This document shows, in pieces, positions 1 through 8,316 of a DNA stretch of 64,000 nt. This stretch comes from Verrucomicrobiota bacterium (GTDB lineage: Bacteria; Verrucomicrobiota; Verrucomicrobiia; Limisphaerales; UBA1096): positions 39,141 to 103,140 of the forward strand of contig JASMKO010000073.1 of NCBI GenBank assembly GCA_030749225.1, written 5' to 3'. Positions within the stretch are counted from its first letter, which is position 1. Every line of letters starts with the position of its first letter. The notes under the pieces were generated by a model, which was not told the DNA's origin, did no database searches, and saw nothing but the letters and a program-made list of their open reading frames with translations. A program made the position numbers and the translations under genes.

Positions 1-347
1 ATTGTCACCGCCCTTGGACTCAGGCCGTGGGCGGTGGAGAGGATGTGCCCAACGACCCCCTTGCTCCAGCCAAGCCGGGTGGGATACGAGCCGGTCATCA
101 GCGCCATCCGCGATGGTGTACAGACAGTTGCACCGGCATAAAACGCGGTCAGCTTCACGCCACGCTTGGCCAGGCGGTCGAGAACTGGTGTTTTGATTTT
201 CGGATGCCCATAGCTGCCAAGGTCGTGGTAGCCAAGATCATCCGCCATGATCAAAACCACATTCGGTCGCTCGGCAACGGTCTGGCCTGCAGCCTGGCCA
301 AGCATAGCCCAAGCAAATAGCAAAACAGTTGGGAGAATTCTTTTCAT
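1..347 (-). CDS. Sulfatase, 5' part only (truncated by window edge)
   Basis: The first 115 codons of a family S1 sulfatase, starting at ATG 347 and running off the left edge. A hydrophobic signal peptide (about residues 1-25) is followed by the metal-binding ADD at about 35 and the CTPSR sulfatase signature at residues 76-80. Its cysteine would be converted to formylglycine and attack the sulfate ester. The family removes sulfate from polysaccharides or glycosaminoglycans in the periplasm or outside the cell. It is the last visible gene of the long minus-strand sulfatase run, 49 nt after the DUF1080 gene. The signal peptide contains LGQAAGQ, a near copy of the dispersed palindrome. Substrate cannot be told from the fragment. 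Confidence 0.9.
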   Translation of the reverse strand, partial: MKRILPTVLLFAWAMLGQAAGQTVAERPNVVLIMADDLGYHDLGSYGHPKIKTPVLDRLAKRGVKLTAFYAGATVCTPSRMALMTGSYPTRLGWSKGVVGHILSTAHGLSPRAVT

Positions 348-396
348 CCGGTCACCTCGCCGAGATACGACAAACCCTTCAACAGCCAACGCCATT

Positions 397-1026
397 TTAC
401 TTTTTAAGCGCTTTCAGGGTGACATTGCGATACTCAACATAGTGGCCAGTCGGCGAATGTGAATCCTGCAGCCCAACGTATCCGACAAGCGGCTTGAACT
501 TGGCTTTTTCATGTTTCGCTTGGTCTGCGTTCACACAGGTCACTCCATCAGCAATAATCTTAATTTTGGTTCCTTTGCAATGAATCTCAAACGTATGCCA
601 TTTATCCGCTGACTCATCGGGTCGAGGCTTTACAGGGAAGAAACCATATAGAGAACCGGTACAGTGCAGATCATCCCTGGGCTCATTTGAAATCTGGATT
701 TCATACCCTGTCTCCCAGGGTTGCCCCTTATCCGCTGAACGGATGTAGACACCACTGTTGCCGCCCTTGGAGACGCGCCATTCCACCTTAAAGAGAAAAT
801 CCTGGTATTTATTTTTACTCCTTAGCCAATGACCTCCGTTGCCTCCTTCGGAACGAATCACTCCATCCTTGACTTCCCATCCCTCCTGCTTGCCCATAAC
901 CACCCAATTGGAAAGATCGTTGCCGTTGAAAAGCTTAATGGTTGCACCGTTCTCATCGGCATGGGTAATGAAACTGGCTGTAAGAAGAACAACAATGAAC
1001 CTAGGGAGCATGACAATCTGTTTCAT
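397..1026 (-). CDS. DUF1080 (3-keto-disaccharide hydrolase-like) exported protein
   Basis: A 209-residue protein with a signal peptide (residues 1 to about 23) and a single DUF1080 domain. The order of motifs is typical: LFNGNDLSNW near the N-terminus, then GGHWLRSKNKYQDF, GGNSGVYIRS and a final VEYRNVTLKAL. The fold is a concanavalin-like beta-sandwich, and some members hydrolyse 3-keto-glycosides. I chose ATG 1026 over the in-frame ATG at 1071 because it starts exactly at the signal peptide and is preceded by GGGAAAG. It is co-directional with the DUF1501 gene (56 nt gap). Carbohydrate binding or hydrolysis is inferred from the family only. Confidence 0.85.
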   Translation of the reverse strand: MKQIVMLPRFIVVLLTASFITHADENGATIKLFNGNDLSNWVVMGKQEGWEVKDGVIRSEGGNGGHWLRSKNKYQDFLFKVEWRVSKGGNSGVYIRSADKGQPWETGYEIQISNEPRDDLHCTGSLYGFFPVKPRPDESADKWHTFEIHCKGTKIKIIADGVTCVNADQAKHEKAKFKPLVGYVGLQDSHSPTGHYVEYRNVTLKALKK

Positions 1027-1082
1027 TGATACTTTCCCAGTTGGTTGCTGATTCCTAAAAGAGTAAGACATTGCAGCGCCAA

Positions 1083-2489
1083 TCAGCCAATCCCTAGCCC
1101 GGCAATGGGCGGGTGATCGAGCAGTTCGGTTACTTCTTTGGGAGCGGTGGGGATGAGGCGCAGTTGGCCGGGGTTGATGACCTTTCGGAGGATGGATGAA
1201 ATGAGGTGTCTGGGGTTGTATGCATCAGTGATCGGTTCGCCACCAAGGCGATCGGATTTGCCAATGACCCGGCCGCCATCGATGCCGCCACCGTAAATCA
1301 TGAGCGGCGCCAGACGTGCCCAGTGGTCGCGTCCACCGCGTTCGTTAAGCTTAGGGGTACGACCCATTTCTCCACAACAAACAAGCATGATCTTGTCGGA
1401 CAAACCACGAGCCTCGCAGTCCTCGATAAATGCCGCGACAGCATGGTCAAAGCTGTGCCCGACAGCCTCCATGCCATCGTGCATGTTCAGGTTGTTCTGA
1501 TCGGCATGCATGTCCCAAACTCCAGCATAGCTCGCGTGGATGGTCACATAGCCGCAACCGGCCTCGCACAACCTGCGAGCCTGCAGTAGCAGCTTACCAA
1601 TCGTACCGGCCTGGGCATTGTAGTAGCCCTTCGTGCCACGGGTGACCGAGTTCCATTTTTTTCCCCCCATGTAGCGGCTCGTGTCGTAGCGGGCCAGTAC
1701 ACGAGAGTTTTCCCGCGACAAATCCAGCGCCGCGGACACGCCGCCGCCCAGTAACACCTCGGCGGCCTGCTGCTGAATCTCATCCAGCGCACCGACCTGC
1801 CCAGTCAGATCCACTGAACGGTTCAGGCTGTCCAGTCCGGCAAGCAGTTTGCGTCGTTCAAAAAATCGATCCCGTGGCAGAGCCAAGTTCATGTCGTCCT
1901 GCAACTGCCCACCCTTGCCGGGGATGAACGGAGCGTAGCCCTTGCTGTATGGACCGGTGGCAGAAATGTTTCCGCGCGCCTCCGGGCCAGGCACATCCGC
2001 TGCGACCGAGCGGGGGAATAGCACCACGTTGGTCGGCACGCCTGAGTCCTGGCGGGTTACTCCGGCCACGCGTGAAAAATGCACACCGATGTTGGCCTCT
2101 TTCGACGACTTACTTACGATTGGCTGGATGTTATGACCGGAGTTTTCCGTGCTAAACGATCGTACCACGATGAACTTGTGCGCCAACTTGGCCAAGCGCG
2201 GCATCCAGCCGCTGAAATGGGTTCCGGGAACCGAAGTCGAAATCACTTCCCCAACCGATCGCACACCTGACGGCGCATCCGGCTTGGGATCGAACGTCTC
2301 ATGCTGACTTGGCCCGCCCTGTTGAAAAAGAAAAATTACCGACTTGCCCGTGAGCGGATTCGGCTGGCCCTTGGCCAAGGCCTTGACGCCAAACAGCGAT
2401 GATAGTGACAGCCCTCCCAAACCGAGCGTGCCCACACGGAGCAACTCACGGCGGTTCATCGGCTGTTGGCCGTCAAAAAACGTCAGCAT
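1083..2489 (-). CDS. DUF1501 family protein with Tat signal
   Basis: A 468-residue DUF1501 protein. The N-terminus carries a twin-arginine motif (MNRRELLRVG) before a hydrophobic stretch, so export folded by Tat is likely. Family landmarks are FLFQQGGPSQHETFDPKP near residue 55, HDGMEAVGHSFDHA, and the C-terminal GEMGRTPKLN and GGRDHWARLAPLM, which places it in the alkaline-phosphatase-like superfamily. These proteins are usually paired with planctomycete cytochrome (DUF1549/1553 or DUF1592) proteins, but their substrate is unknown. Start could also be the internal ATG at 2459, just before the Tat motif. It sits 74 nt downstream of a sulfatase gene. Confidence 0.88.
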   Translation of the reverse strand: MLTFFDGQQPMNRRELLRVGTLGLGGLSLSSLFGVKALAKGQPNPLTGKSVIFLFQQGGPSQHETFDPKPDAPSGVRSVGEVISTSVPGTHFSGWMPRLAKLAHKFIVVRSFSTENSGHNIQPIVSKSSKEANIGVHFSRVAGVTRQDSGVPTNVVLFPRSVAADVPGPEARGNISATGPYSKGYAPFIPGKGGQLQDDMNLALPRDRFFERRKLLAGLDSLNRSVDLTGQVGALDEIQQQAAEVLLGGGVSAALDLSRENSRVLARYDTSRYMGGKKWNSVTRGTKGYYNAQAGTIGKLLLQARRLCEAGCGYVTIHASYAGVWDMHADQNNLNMHDGMEAVGHSFDHAVAAFIEDCEARGLSDKIMLVCCGEMGRTPKLNERGGRDHWARLAPLMIYGGGIDGGRVIGKSDRLGGEPITDAYNPRHLISSILRKVINPGQLRLIPTAPKEVTELLDHPPIAGLGIG

Positions 2490-2563
2490 CGTCCTGTCGG
2501 AGCTAGGAGATTATGCCCTTGGCCAAGTTTTGCCAGAAAAAAGAGGCCAAAAAAAACGGACGA

Positions 2564-4042
2564 TTATTTGGGAGATTTCCGGGCCGCCTCTGCTTGGACC
2601 TGACGCTTGACCAAGCGGGTTTTCATTCGCCTGACAGTATCGCGATGCTTGGGGGACTTTGCCAGGTTGGTGTACTCCCTCGGGTCACTCTTCAGATCGT
2701 ACAACTCGGCGGCCTTGGTTTCGCCCCATTCGGCATAGCGCCAGCGCTGGGTTCGGATCGATCGGCCGAGTTGGGTCCCGCGGGACACGACAGTGTACGC
2801 GCTGGGCTTGCCCGGGCCGTCCGGTTTACGAATGAGGCTCACATAGCTTTGACCCTGAAGATGTGCCGGGGTGGTGAGGCCACACAACTCGGCCAGAGTA
2901 GGGAACAGATCAATAGTCTCAACCAGACCGTCGCTGGTCGTGCCTGCCTGGGATGCACCTGGAACGCGCACGACGAGAGGCACCCGGGCGCATTCCTCGA
3001 ACAGCGTGACCTTGCCCCACATGAAATGTTCGCCGAGATGATAACCGTGGTCGGAGGTGAAAATCACAATCGTATCGTTCCAAAGTTTTTGTGACTTCAA
3101 CTTGTCGAGGATCAGACCGATCTGTGCGTCCACAAACGACACACAGGCGTGATAAGCCTGCGTGTACTCGCGGCGCAGCGCATCGTTTTCCTTGCCAAGT
3201 TCGAACCCAAATCCGCCAAATCGCTTGACCATCGCCATCCGTGGAATGTCATCCCAATCGTTCGCCGGGCTTAACTCGAACTGCAGTTTTTGCCGGGGGT
3301 AAAGGTCGAAATATTTTTGCGGCGCAATAAACGGGACGTGCGGCTTGTGGATGCCGACCGTGATGAAAAACGGCTTGTCACCGTAGCTTTTTTTCTCAAG
3401 CCACTCGACGACCTTGCGCGCGTTGCGTCCATCCCGATGCTGTAAATCGTCCAGACCGCTTGGACCGTACCCGGGTTGCTGTTGACCGCGGGTCTGGGTG
3501 AATAATCCCTGCAGTTTCTCCTTCCATCTTCGCCGGTTTTTACCACGCTCGACGGAGCCGTGTTCTGCCTCGAACTGTTTGCGAGCCTCAGTGACGAACG
3601 GGAATTCGTCATTCTCAAACCGGTGATACTCATTCCATCCAAGATCGCCCGGTTCGTGGCGCACAGTGTGAAAAATCTTTCCCACGCCGCCAGTCCAGTA
3701 GCCGCTCTCTTTCATGAACTGCGGCAGCGACAGCGTGCCGGGGCGCGTGTCGCGGATGTCGATCTTGTTGTTGAATACCCCGGTCGACTCGGGATACAGG
3801 CCGCTTAGAAACGATGCCCGCGACGGTCCACATACAGGGTACTGGCAATAGGCACGCTTAAAGATGACGCCTTCCTTGGCCAAGCGGTCGAGATGCGGTG
3901 TCTGGATGTGCGGATAACCGGATGTGCTGACGTGGGTGTTCAGGTCGTCGCAAACAATCAGCATCACATTCGGCTTGGCGTTGGCCAGGTTGGCTGCGAT
4001 GAAGACACAAAGAGTCGCCGAGAAAGTGCGGAGATAGATCAT
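2564..4042 (-). CDS. Sulfatase (iduronate-2-sulfatase-like)
   Basis: A 492-residue family S1 sulfatase with a signal peptide ending near residue 22 (ANA). The metal-binding CDDLN lies at 31-35, the sulfatase signature CGPSR at 71-75, and FTSDHGYHLGEH in the middle. This spacing and the FITVGIHKPHVPF block resemble iduronate-2-sulfatase-type enzymes. It would need a formylglycine-generating enzyme, and none is in this window. The start codon overlaps the stop of the upstream sulfatase (ATGA), showing operon coupling. The lysine/arginine-rich C-terminal tail (about 20 residues) is also seen in the next sulfatase. Confidence 0.92.
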   Translation of the reverse strand: MIYLRTFSATLCVFIAANLANAKPNVMLIVCDDLNTHVSTSGYPHIQTPHLDRLAKEGVIFKRAYCQYPVCGPSRASFLSGLYPESTGVFNNKIDIRDTRPGTLSLPQFMKESGYWTGGVGKIFHTVRHEPGDLGWNEYHRFENDEFPFVTEARKQFEAEHGSVERGKNRRRWKEKLQGLFTQTRGQQQPGYGPSGLDDLQHRDGRNARKVVEWLEKKSYGDKPFFITVGIHKPHVPFIAPQKYFDLYPRQKLQFELSPANDWDDIPRMAMVKRFGGFGFELGKENDALRREYTQAYHACVSFVDAQIGLILDKLKSQKLWNDTIVIFTSDHGYHLGEHFMWGKVTLFEECARVPLVVRVPGASQAGTTSDGLVETIDLFPTLAELCGLTTPAHLQGQSYVSLIRKPDGPGKPSAYTVVSRGTQLGRSIRTQRWRYAEWGETKAAELYDLKSDPREYTNLAKSPKHRDTVRRMKTRLVKRQVQAEAARKSPK

Positions 4043-5475
4043 TTGGGTTGAATCGTTTTCTGACGGGCTTTTTTTCGCTCGGCACGTTTTTGTTCACGCT
4101 TTAACTCCCGGGCACTTGGTTTGGCCAGGGCTGCTTTTTGTTTGGGCTTGGCTATTCCGCGTTCTGCTGTCGAGCGGCGCATCTCTGCCTGCCAGTCAGC
4201 GTGTCGCTTAGCCAAGCGCTTGACCAAACCGGGCCGCTTGGCAGCGAGGTTCGTTTTCTCCGAGGGATCATTTTTCAGGTCGAACAACTCGAGTTTACCC
4301 CTCAGGCTGTGTGCTTTCCAGTTGCCTTCACGTACTGCCCACTCGGCCTTTTCCTCGCCGCTGTTCCAGAACAACACCGGATGGTGAGTCGACGTTTTGC
4401 CGGTGAGCAGCGGCAGCAAACTTTTGCCGTCAAACCGGCGCTTGGCCAAGTGGCCCGTGCCGGTGGCTTCGACTACGGTGGGAAGGATGTCGAGCGAGAT
4501 CATCGGCTGATCGAGGGTGCGGCCGCCCTTGAATTTTGACGGCCAACTCACGATCCACGGTGTGCGGATGCCGCCCTCGTACAGGCTGCCTTTGAAGGCG
4601 CGCAACCGGCCGTTGTTAGCCTGCATGGCTTTGGAACCGCCGTTGTCGGTGAGGAAAAACAGGAGGGTGTTCTCCCACAAACCTTCTGCCTTGAGTTTGT
4701 TCATCACCGCGCCCACGCCTTGATCGAGGTGCCCCAGCATGGCCAACAAGATGGCCCGTTTTTTGTCGAGGTGCGGGTATCGTTTTTGCACTCGCTCGAT
4801 ATCCGACTTGGGAGCCTGCGCCGGGGCATGGACAGCGTTGTAGGCGATGTAGAGAAAAAACGGATTTTTTTTCTGGCGATCAATAAACGCCACCGCCTCC
4901 TCCGTCAGCCGGGTCGTCAGATAACCGCTGTAATCTGCTTCCTTGAGGCGCTGTTTGTTCCGGTAAATCGGCGCATAGTCTGTACCCTTCGCACCGAGCA
5001 ACTTGAAGTAATCGTGACCACCGCGCCCCATGAACTTGTAGCACTCGTCAAAGCCGCGGTTCAGCGCATGCATGCTCAGCTTGGGGTAGTCGGTATCCAA
5101 ACCCATGTGCCACTTGCCCACAGCCATGCTGGTATATCCATCCGGCAGAAATGACGGGAAGATTTTTGTCTTCGGATCAAAACCGCGGCCCCCGTCCCCG
5201 GCGGTGTAGATGCCTACTCGTTGTTGATACTGCCCAAGCATCAGGCCGGCGCGCGTCGGCGAACACACCGCGCCGCTCGTGTAGGCCTGGGTGAAAAACA
5301 CACCCTCACGCGCCAGCGTGTCCATGTGCGGTGTGGCAATTTCCTTCGGGTGGTCGGGGTTGAAACTGATATCCGCATAACCCTGATCGTCAGTCAAAAT
5401 GACTACAACATTCGGCGGCTTCGCCTCAGCGGCAACCATTCCAAGCATGAGGGACAGAGTCGCAAGCCGCTTCAT
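4039..5475 (-). CDS. Sulfatase (arylsulfatase-like)
   Basis: A 478-residue S1 sulfatase. Signal peptide 1-18, TDDQG at 28-32, formylglycine motif CSPTR at 71-75 and FLTDNGGSKAMQANN later. The GYTSMAVGKWHMG block is the usual second signature. I placed the start at ATG 5475, one base after the upstream stop at 5477, rather than the longer reading from 5514, because it begins directly with the signal peptide. The last 40 residues are strongly basic (KREQKRAERKKARQK), which may hold the enzyme to acidic polysaccharide or the cell surface (inference). Part of the coupled sulfatase run. Confidence 0.91.
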   Translation of the reverse strand: MKRLATLSLMLGMVAAEAKPPNVVVILTDDQGYADISFNPDHPKEIATPHMDTLAREGVFFTQAYTSGAVCSPTRAGLMLGQYQQRVGIYTAGDGGRGFDPKTKIFPSFLPDGYTSMAVGKWHMGLDTDYPKLSMHALNRGFDECYKFMGRGGHDYFKLLGAKGTDYAPIYRNKQRLKEADYSGYLTTRLTEEAVAFIDRQKKNPFFLYIAYNAVHAPAQAPKSDIERVQKRYPHLDKKRAILLAMLGHLDQGVGAVMNKLKAEGLWENTLLFFLTDNGGSKAMQANNGRLRAFKGSLYEGGIRTPWIVSWPSKFKGGRTLDQPMISLDILPTVVEATGTGHLAKRRFDGKSLLPLLTGKTSTHHPVLFWNSGEEKAEWAVREGNWKAHSLRGKLELFDLKNDPSEKTNLAAKRPGLVKRLAKRHADWQAEMRRSTAERGIAKPKQKAALAKPSARELKREQKRAERKKARQKTIQPK

Positions 5476-5476
5476 G

Positions 5477-6955
5477 TCAGTCTTCCACGCCCGGTATGAG
5501 GTCGTTCGGGCCAATATTTTGCCCCTGCCAATTCACCTTGCCGTCGTTGTAAAGAAGGATGCGATGCTTGCTGCCGGGGGCAGGTTTGAGGTTGATCTTG
5601 GGGAGGAATTGTTTGTGGCGGGCGATGACTTTTGCAAACTTCGGATCGTCGGCGAGGTTGCTCCATTCGTTGGAATCCTTACGCATGTCGTACAACTCCT
5701 GGCTACCATCGGCGTACTGGATGTAGCGCCAATTCTCGCTGCGAACGCCGTGGTTGTCGTGGTTGTGAGTGGTGATTGCAGGATGACGCCGCTTGTTTTT
5801 TGCGTTGGTTAGTTGAGCGGTGAGGCTGCGTCCATCGAGCCCCTTCTTGTCGGGCAGATCAAGCAGCTCAGTCAGCGTCGGATAGATATCCAGCAACTCC
5901 GCCGGTTGAGTGCAGACCTGTCCCGGCTTCACACCCGGGCCGGCGAAGATGAGCGGCACGCGGGTGCCGTCGTCCCAGAGGGTGTTTTTGCCGGAGATCG
6001 CCTTTTCGCCGAGGTGCCAGCCGTGATCCGACCAGAGGACGATCACTGTGTTTTCGTCGAAGTTGTTTCGCTTAAGCGCCTTCATCAACCGACCGACCTG
6101 ACTGTCGACGAAGCTGGTGCAGGCCAAGTAGCTACGAACGAGGTTGCGCCACTGGTTGTTTTCCTCAAGCCACTTGTGCCGAACCTCCGGTAGATACCAG
6201 TGCATGTACCACGAGAAACGTGGCGTATCGGCCCGGTCATTGGGCACGATTTTGGGCAGCACAGAGTCGTCGTCCGGGTAGAGGTCGAACCATTTTTGCG
6301 TGGCGAAGCATGGCACGTGTGGGAGGAAAAAACCGACCGACATGAAGAACGGCTCCTTGGGCTTGGCGTCGAGCTGATCGACCGCCCATGAGGCGACCTT
6401 CCAGTCGCCCTTGTCCTCGTCCTTGTGGTCGAACACGCCCCAGTCCATCAGCTTGTGGTTTCCGAATTGAGTCGGGCCGATCAATTTCTTCGGTGGGAAT
6501 GGCATCGCACTGGCCCCGGGGCCAAGGTGGTCAAACTCCAAGTCATTTTTCTGGCGGCCGTAACGGCCGTGATAAATCTTGCCAGTCGAGTAGGTGGTAT
6601 AGCCGCCGTGTTGCCTTAAGTACTGTGGCAGGGTGACGAGATCCTTTAACTCCGGCACGGTGCGAAACCAAGGTGCCAAGCCATAAATACCGGTGGTGCT
6701 GGGGCGCAGCCCGGTCATCAAGCTTGTGCGTGAGGGGTTGCACAAAGGCGCCTGACAGTGGGCGTTGGCGAAGGCGGTTCCGCGCTTGGCCAAGCGATCG
6801 ATGTGTGGCGTCTTGACCATCGGATGCCCGCCTAGGTAGCCAATCCAATCGTTCTGGTCATCGATCGCGATGAACAACACATTCGGTTTTTTTTCGACCG
6901 CTAAACACGCCGCTGAAAAGACCAACGCCGCCAACAAACCCAATGAGAACCGCAT
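5477..6955 (-). CDS. Sulfatase (iduronate-2-sulfatase-like)
   Basis: A 492-residue S1 sulfatase with signal peptide 1-20, IDDQN at 31-35, CNPSR at 72-76, SVGFFLPHVPCFA and WSDHGWHLGEKA. The last two are typical of the iduronate-2-sulfatase/choline-sulfatase branch. The reading frame is open further upstream (to 7078), but that extension covers the palindrome-rich spacer, and the ATG at 6955 starts the signal peptide. The 65-nt gap to the DUF1552 gene upstream holds two perfect copies of the TTGGCCAA palindrome. The substrate is likely a sulfated sugar in the same polysaccharide as the other sulfatases (context). Confidence 0.91.
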   Translation of the reverse strand: MRFSLGLLAALVFSAACLAVEKKPNVLFIAIDDQNDWIGYLGGHPMVKTPHIDRLAKRGTAFANAHCQAPLCNPSRTSLMTGLRPSTTGIYGLAPWFRTVPELKDLVTLPQYLRQHGGYTTYSTGKIYHGRYGRQKNDLEFDHLGPGASAMPFPPKKLIGPTQFGNHKLMDWGVFDHKDEDKGDWKVASWAVDQLDAKPKEPFFMSVGFFLPHVPCFATQKWFDLYPDDDSVLPKIVPNDRADTPRFSWYMHWYLPEVRHKWLEENNQWRNLVRSYLACTSFVDSQVGRLMKALKRNNFDENTVIVLWSDHGWHLGEKAISGKNTLWDDGTRVPLIFAGPGVKPGQVCTQPAELLDIYPTLTELLDLPDKKGLDGRSLTAQLTNAKNKRRHPAITTHNHDNHGVRSENWRYIQYADGSQELYDMRKDSNEWSNLADDPKFAKVIARHKQFLPKINLKPAPGSKHRILLYNDGKVNWQGQNIGPNDLIPGVED

Positions 6956-7020
6956 GGCTAGAGCTTGCCCTTGGCCAAGAGCCAAGGCAAGCCAACGCAC
7001 GCTTGGCCAAGCGCTGGACC

Positions 7021-8316
7021 TCAGACCAAGAAACCTTTTAATGGACCGGTGCTGTCGCCGAGTTGTTTGACGGGGCAACCCATTGCTTGAGCCATGGAAA
7101 CCCAGAGGTTGGCGATGGGGGTGCCCTTGGGGTGCTCGTCATGCCGGTTATTTTTCAACTGGCCAACCGCGCCGCCCACAATAATGGTGGGAAGGTTGGT
7201 GCATTCGTGCAGCATACCACTGCTGAGGCCGGAACCGTAGGTGAACATCAGGTTGTCCAGCAGCGTGTCGTCGCCTTCCTGAATGACGTCCATCTTTTGG
7301 CAGAGACGCGAAAACTGCCGCATGTGAAAGAGATCGAGCTTCTCGAGGTCACTAAGCACCTGCTTGTTGTTTTGATTGTGCGTCCAACCGTGGTGACGGA
7401 TGGGTTTCTCAAAAATATCCTCGAACATTAGCGGCGTGTCCCAGCGCTCCGGCGCAACCATCATGGTACTGACTCGCGTAAGGTCGGTCTGCAACGCAAG
7501 GATCATCAAGTCACCCATCACCTGGATGTACTCATCGCGGCGCATCATGGTCCAGAGTTTCTCGGGATGCTCAATGCCAAGGTCGCGCGCGTCGACCTGA
7601 TGCTTGGTGATGCGCTCGATCTGCTGCTCGACAGTACGCACGGAATCCATGTACTCGTCTAGTTTATGGCGGTCGAGTCGGCCGAGGCGATCCTGCAAAT
7701 CCTTTGCATCGGCACGGACGAGATCGAGCACGCTGGCATTGGCCTGATGTTCCTTCACGTTGAAGAGGCGCTGGAACACCTTGCGCGGATCCTTGATTGA
7801 CCGCGCGACATGACCGTGGCCGTACCACGAGATGTTGTCGAAATACACCGATTCGCGATTGTCGGTGAAGCTGTTACACGAAAGCTCAAGCGACCGGAAC
7901 GGTGTCACCTTGCCGGCAGTGTCGGCAATCACCTGGTCAATAGTGCGCTTGAGCGGATAACCCGCGGGCGAGAGTTCGTCAGGCGCTGCGGTACTCAGGT
8001 AACAGGCGCCGGCCTGCGCGTGACCGTCGGTGCCGGGCACCTTCACACGGTCGAGATTGGTGAAGAGCGAAATCTTTTCGCGGACTGGCTGGAGCGGCTG
8101 GAGTGTGCGGCTCAGGGTGAAGTTATGCCCCGTCTCCTTCGGGTGCCACGCCTCCTGGGCAACACCGTTGGGCGTGTAGAAAAACGCCACGCGCTTGGGC
8201 GCCGCAGTTTTCGCGCCACGCACCTGCATCACGTCAAGAAACGGCAGCGCCAGCGCTGCACCACAACCGCGGAGGAAAGTGCGCCTCGGGATGTTTGTGT
8301 TCTTTAAAACGTTCAT
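7021..8316 (-). CDS. DUF1552 family protein with Tat-like signal
   Basis: A 431-residue DUF1552 protein. The N-terminus has PRRTFLRGCGAALALPF, a Tat-type signal, followed by RVAFFYTPNGVAQEAWHP, DGHAQAGACYLS and the C-terminal GSGLSSGMLHECTNLP and HEHPKG-like blocks normal for the family. DUF1552 genes are nearly always next to DUF1592/DUF1588-type cytochromes in Planctomycetota and Verrucomicrobiota, as here: the start codon overlaps the stop of the upstream cytochrome gene (ATGA). The biochemical role is not known. The pair is thought to act in periplasmic redox or polysaccharide processing, which is inference. Confidence 0.9.
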   Translation of the reverse strand: MNVLKNTNIPRRTFLRGCGAALALPFLDVMQVRGAKTAAPKRVAFFYTPNGVAQEAWHPKETGHNFTLSRTLQPLQPVREKISLFTNLDRVKVPGTDGHAQAGACYLSTAAPDELSPAGYPLKRTIDQVIADTAGKVTPFRSLELSCNSFTDNRESVYFDNISWYGHGHVARSIKDPRKVFQRLFNVKEHQANASVLDLVRADAKDLQDRLGRLDRHKLDEYMDSVRTVEQQIERITKHQVDARDLGIEHPEKLWTMMRRDEYIQVMGDLMILALQTDLTRVSTMMVAPERWDTPLMFEDIFEKPIRHHGWTHNQNNKQVLSDLEKLDLFHMRQFSRLCQKMDVIQEGDDTLLDNLMFTYGSGLSSGMLHECTNLPTIIVGGAVGQLKNNRHDEHPKGTPIANLWVSMAQAMGCPVKQLGDSTGPLKGFLV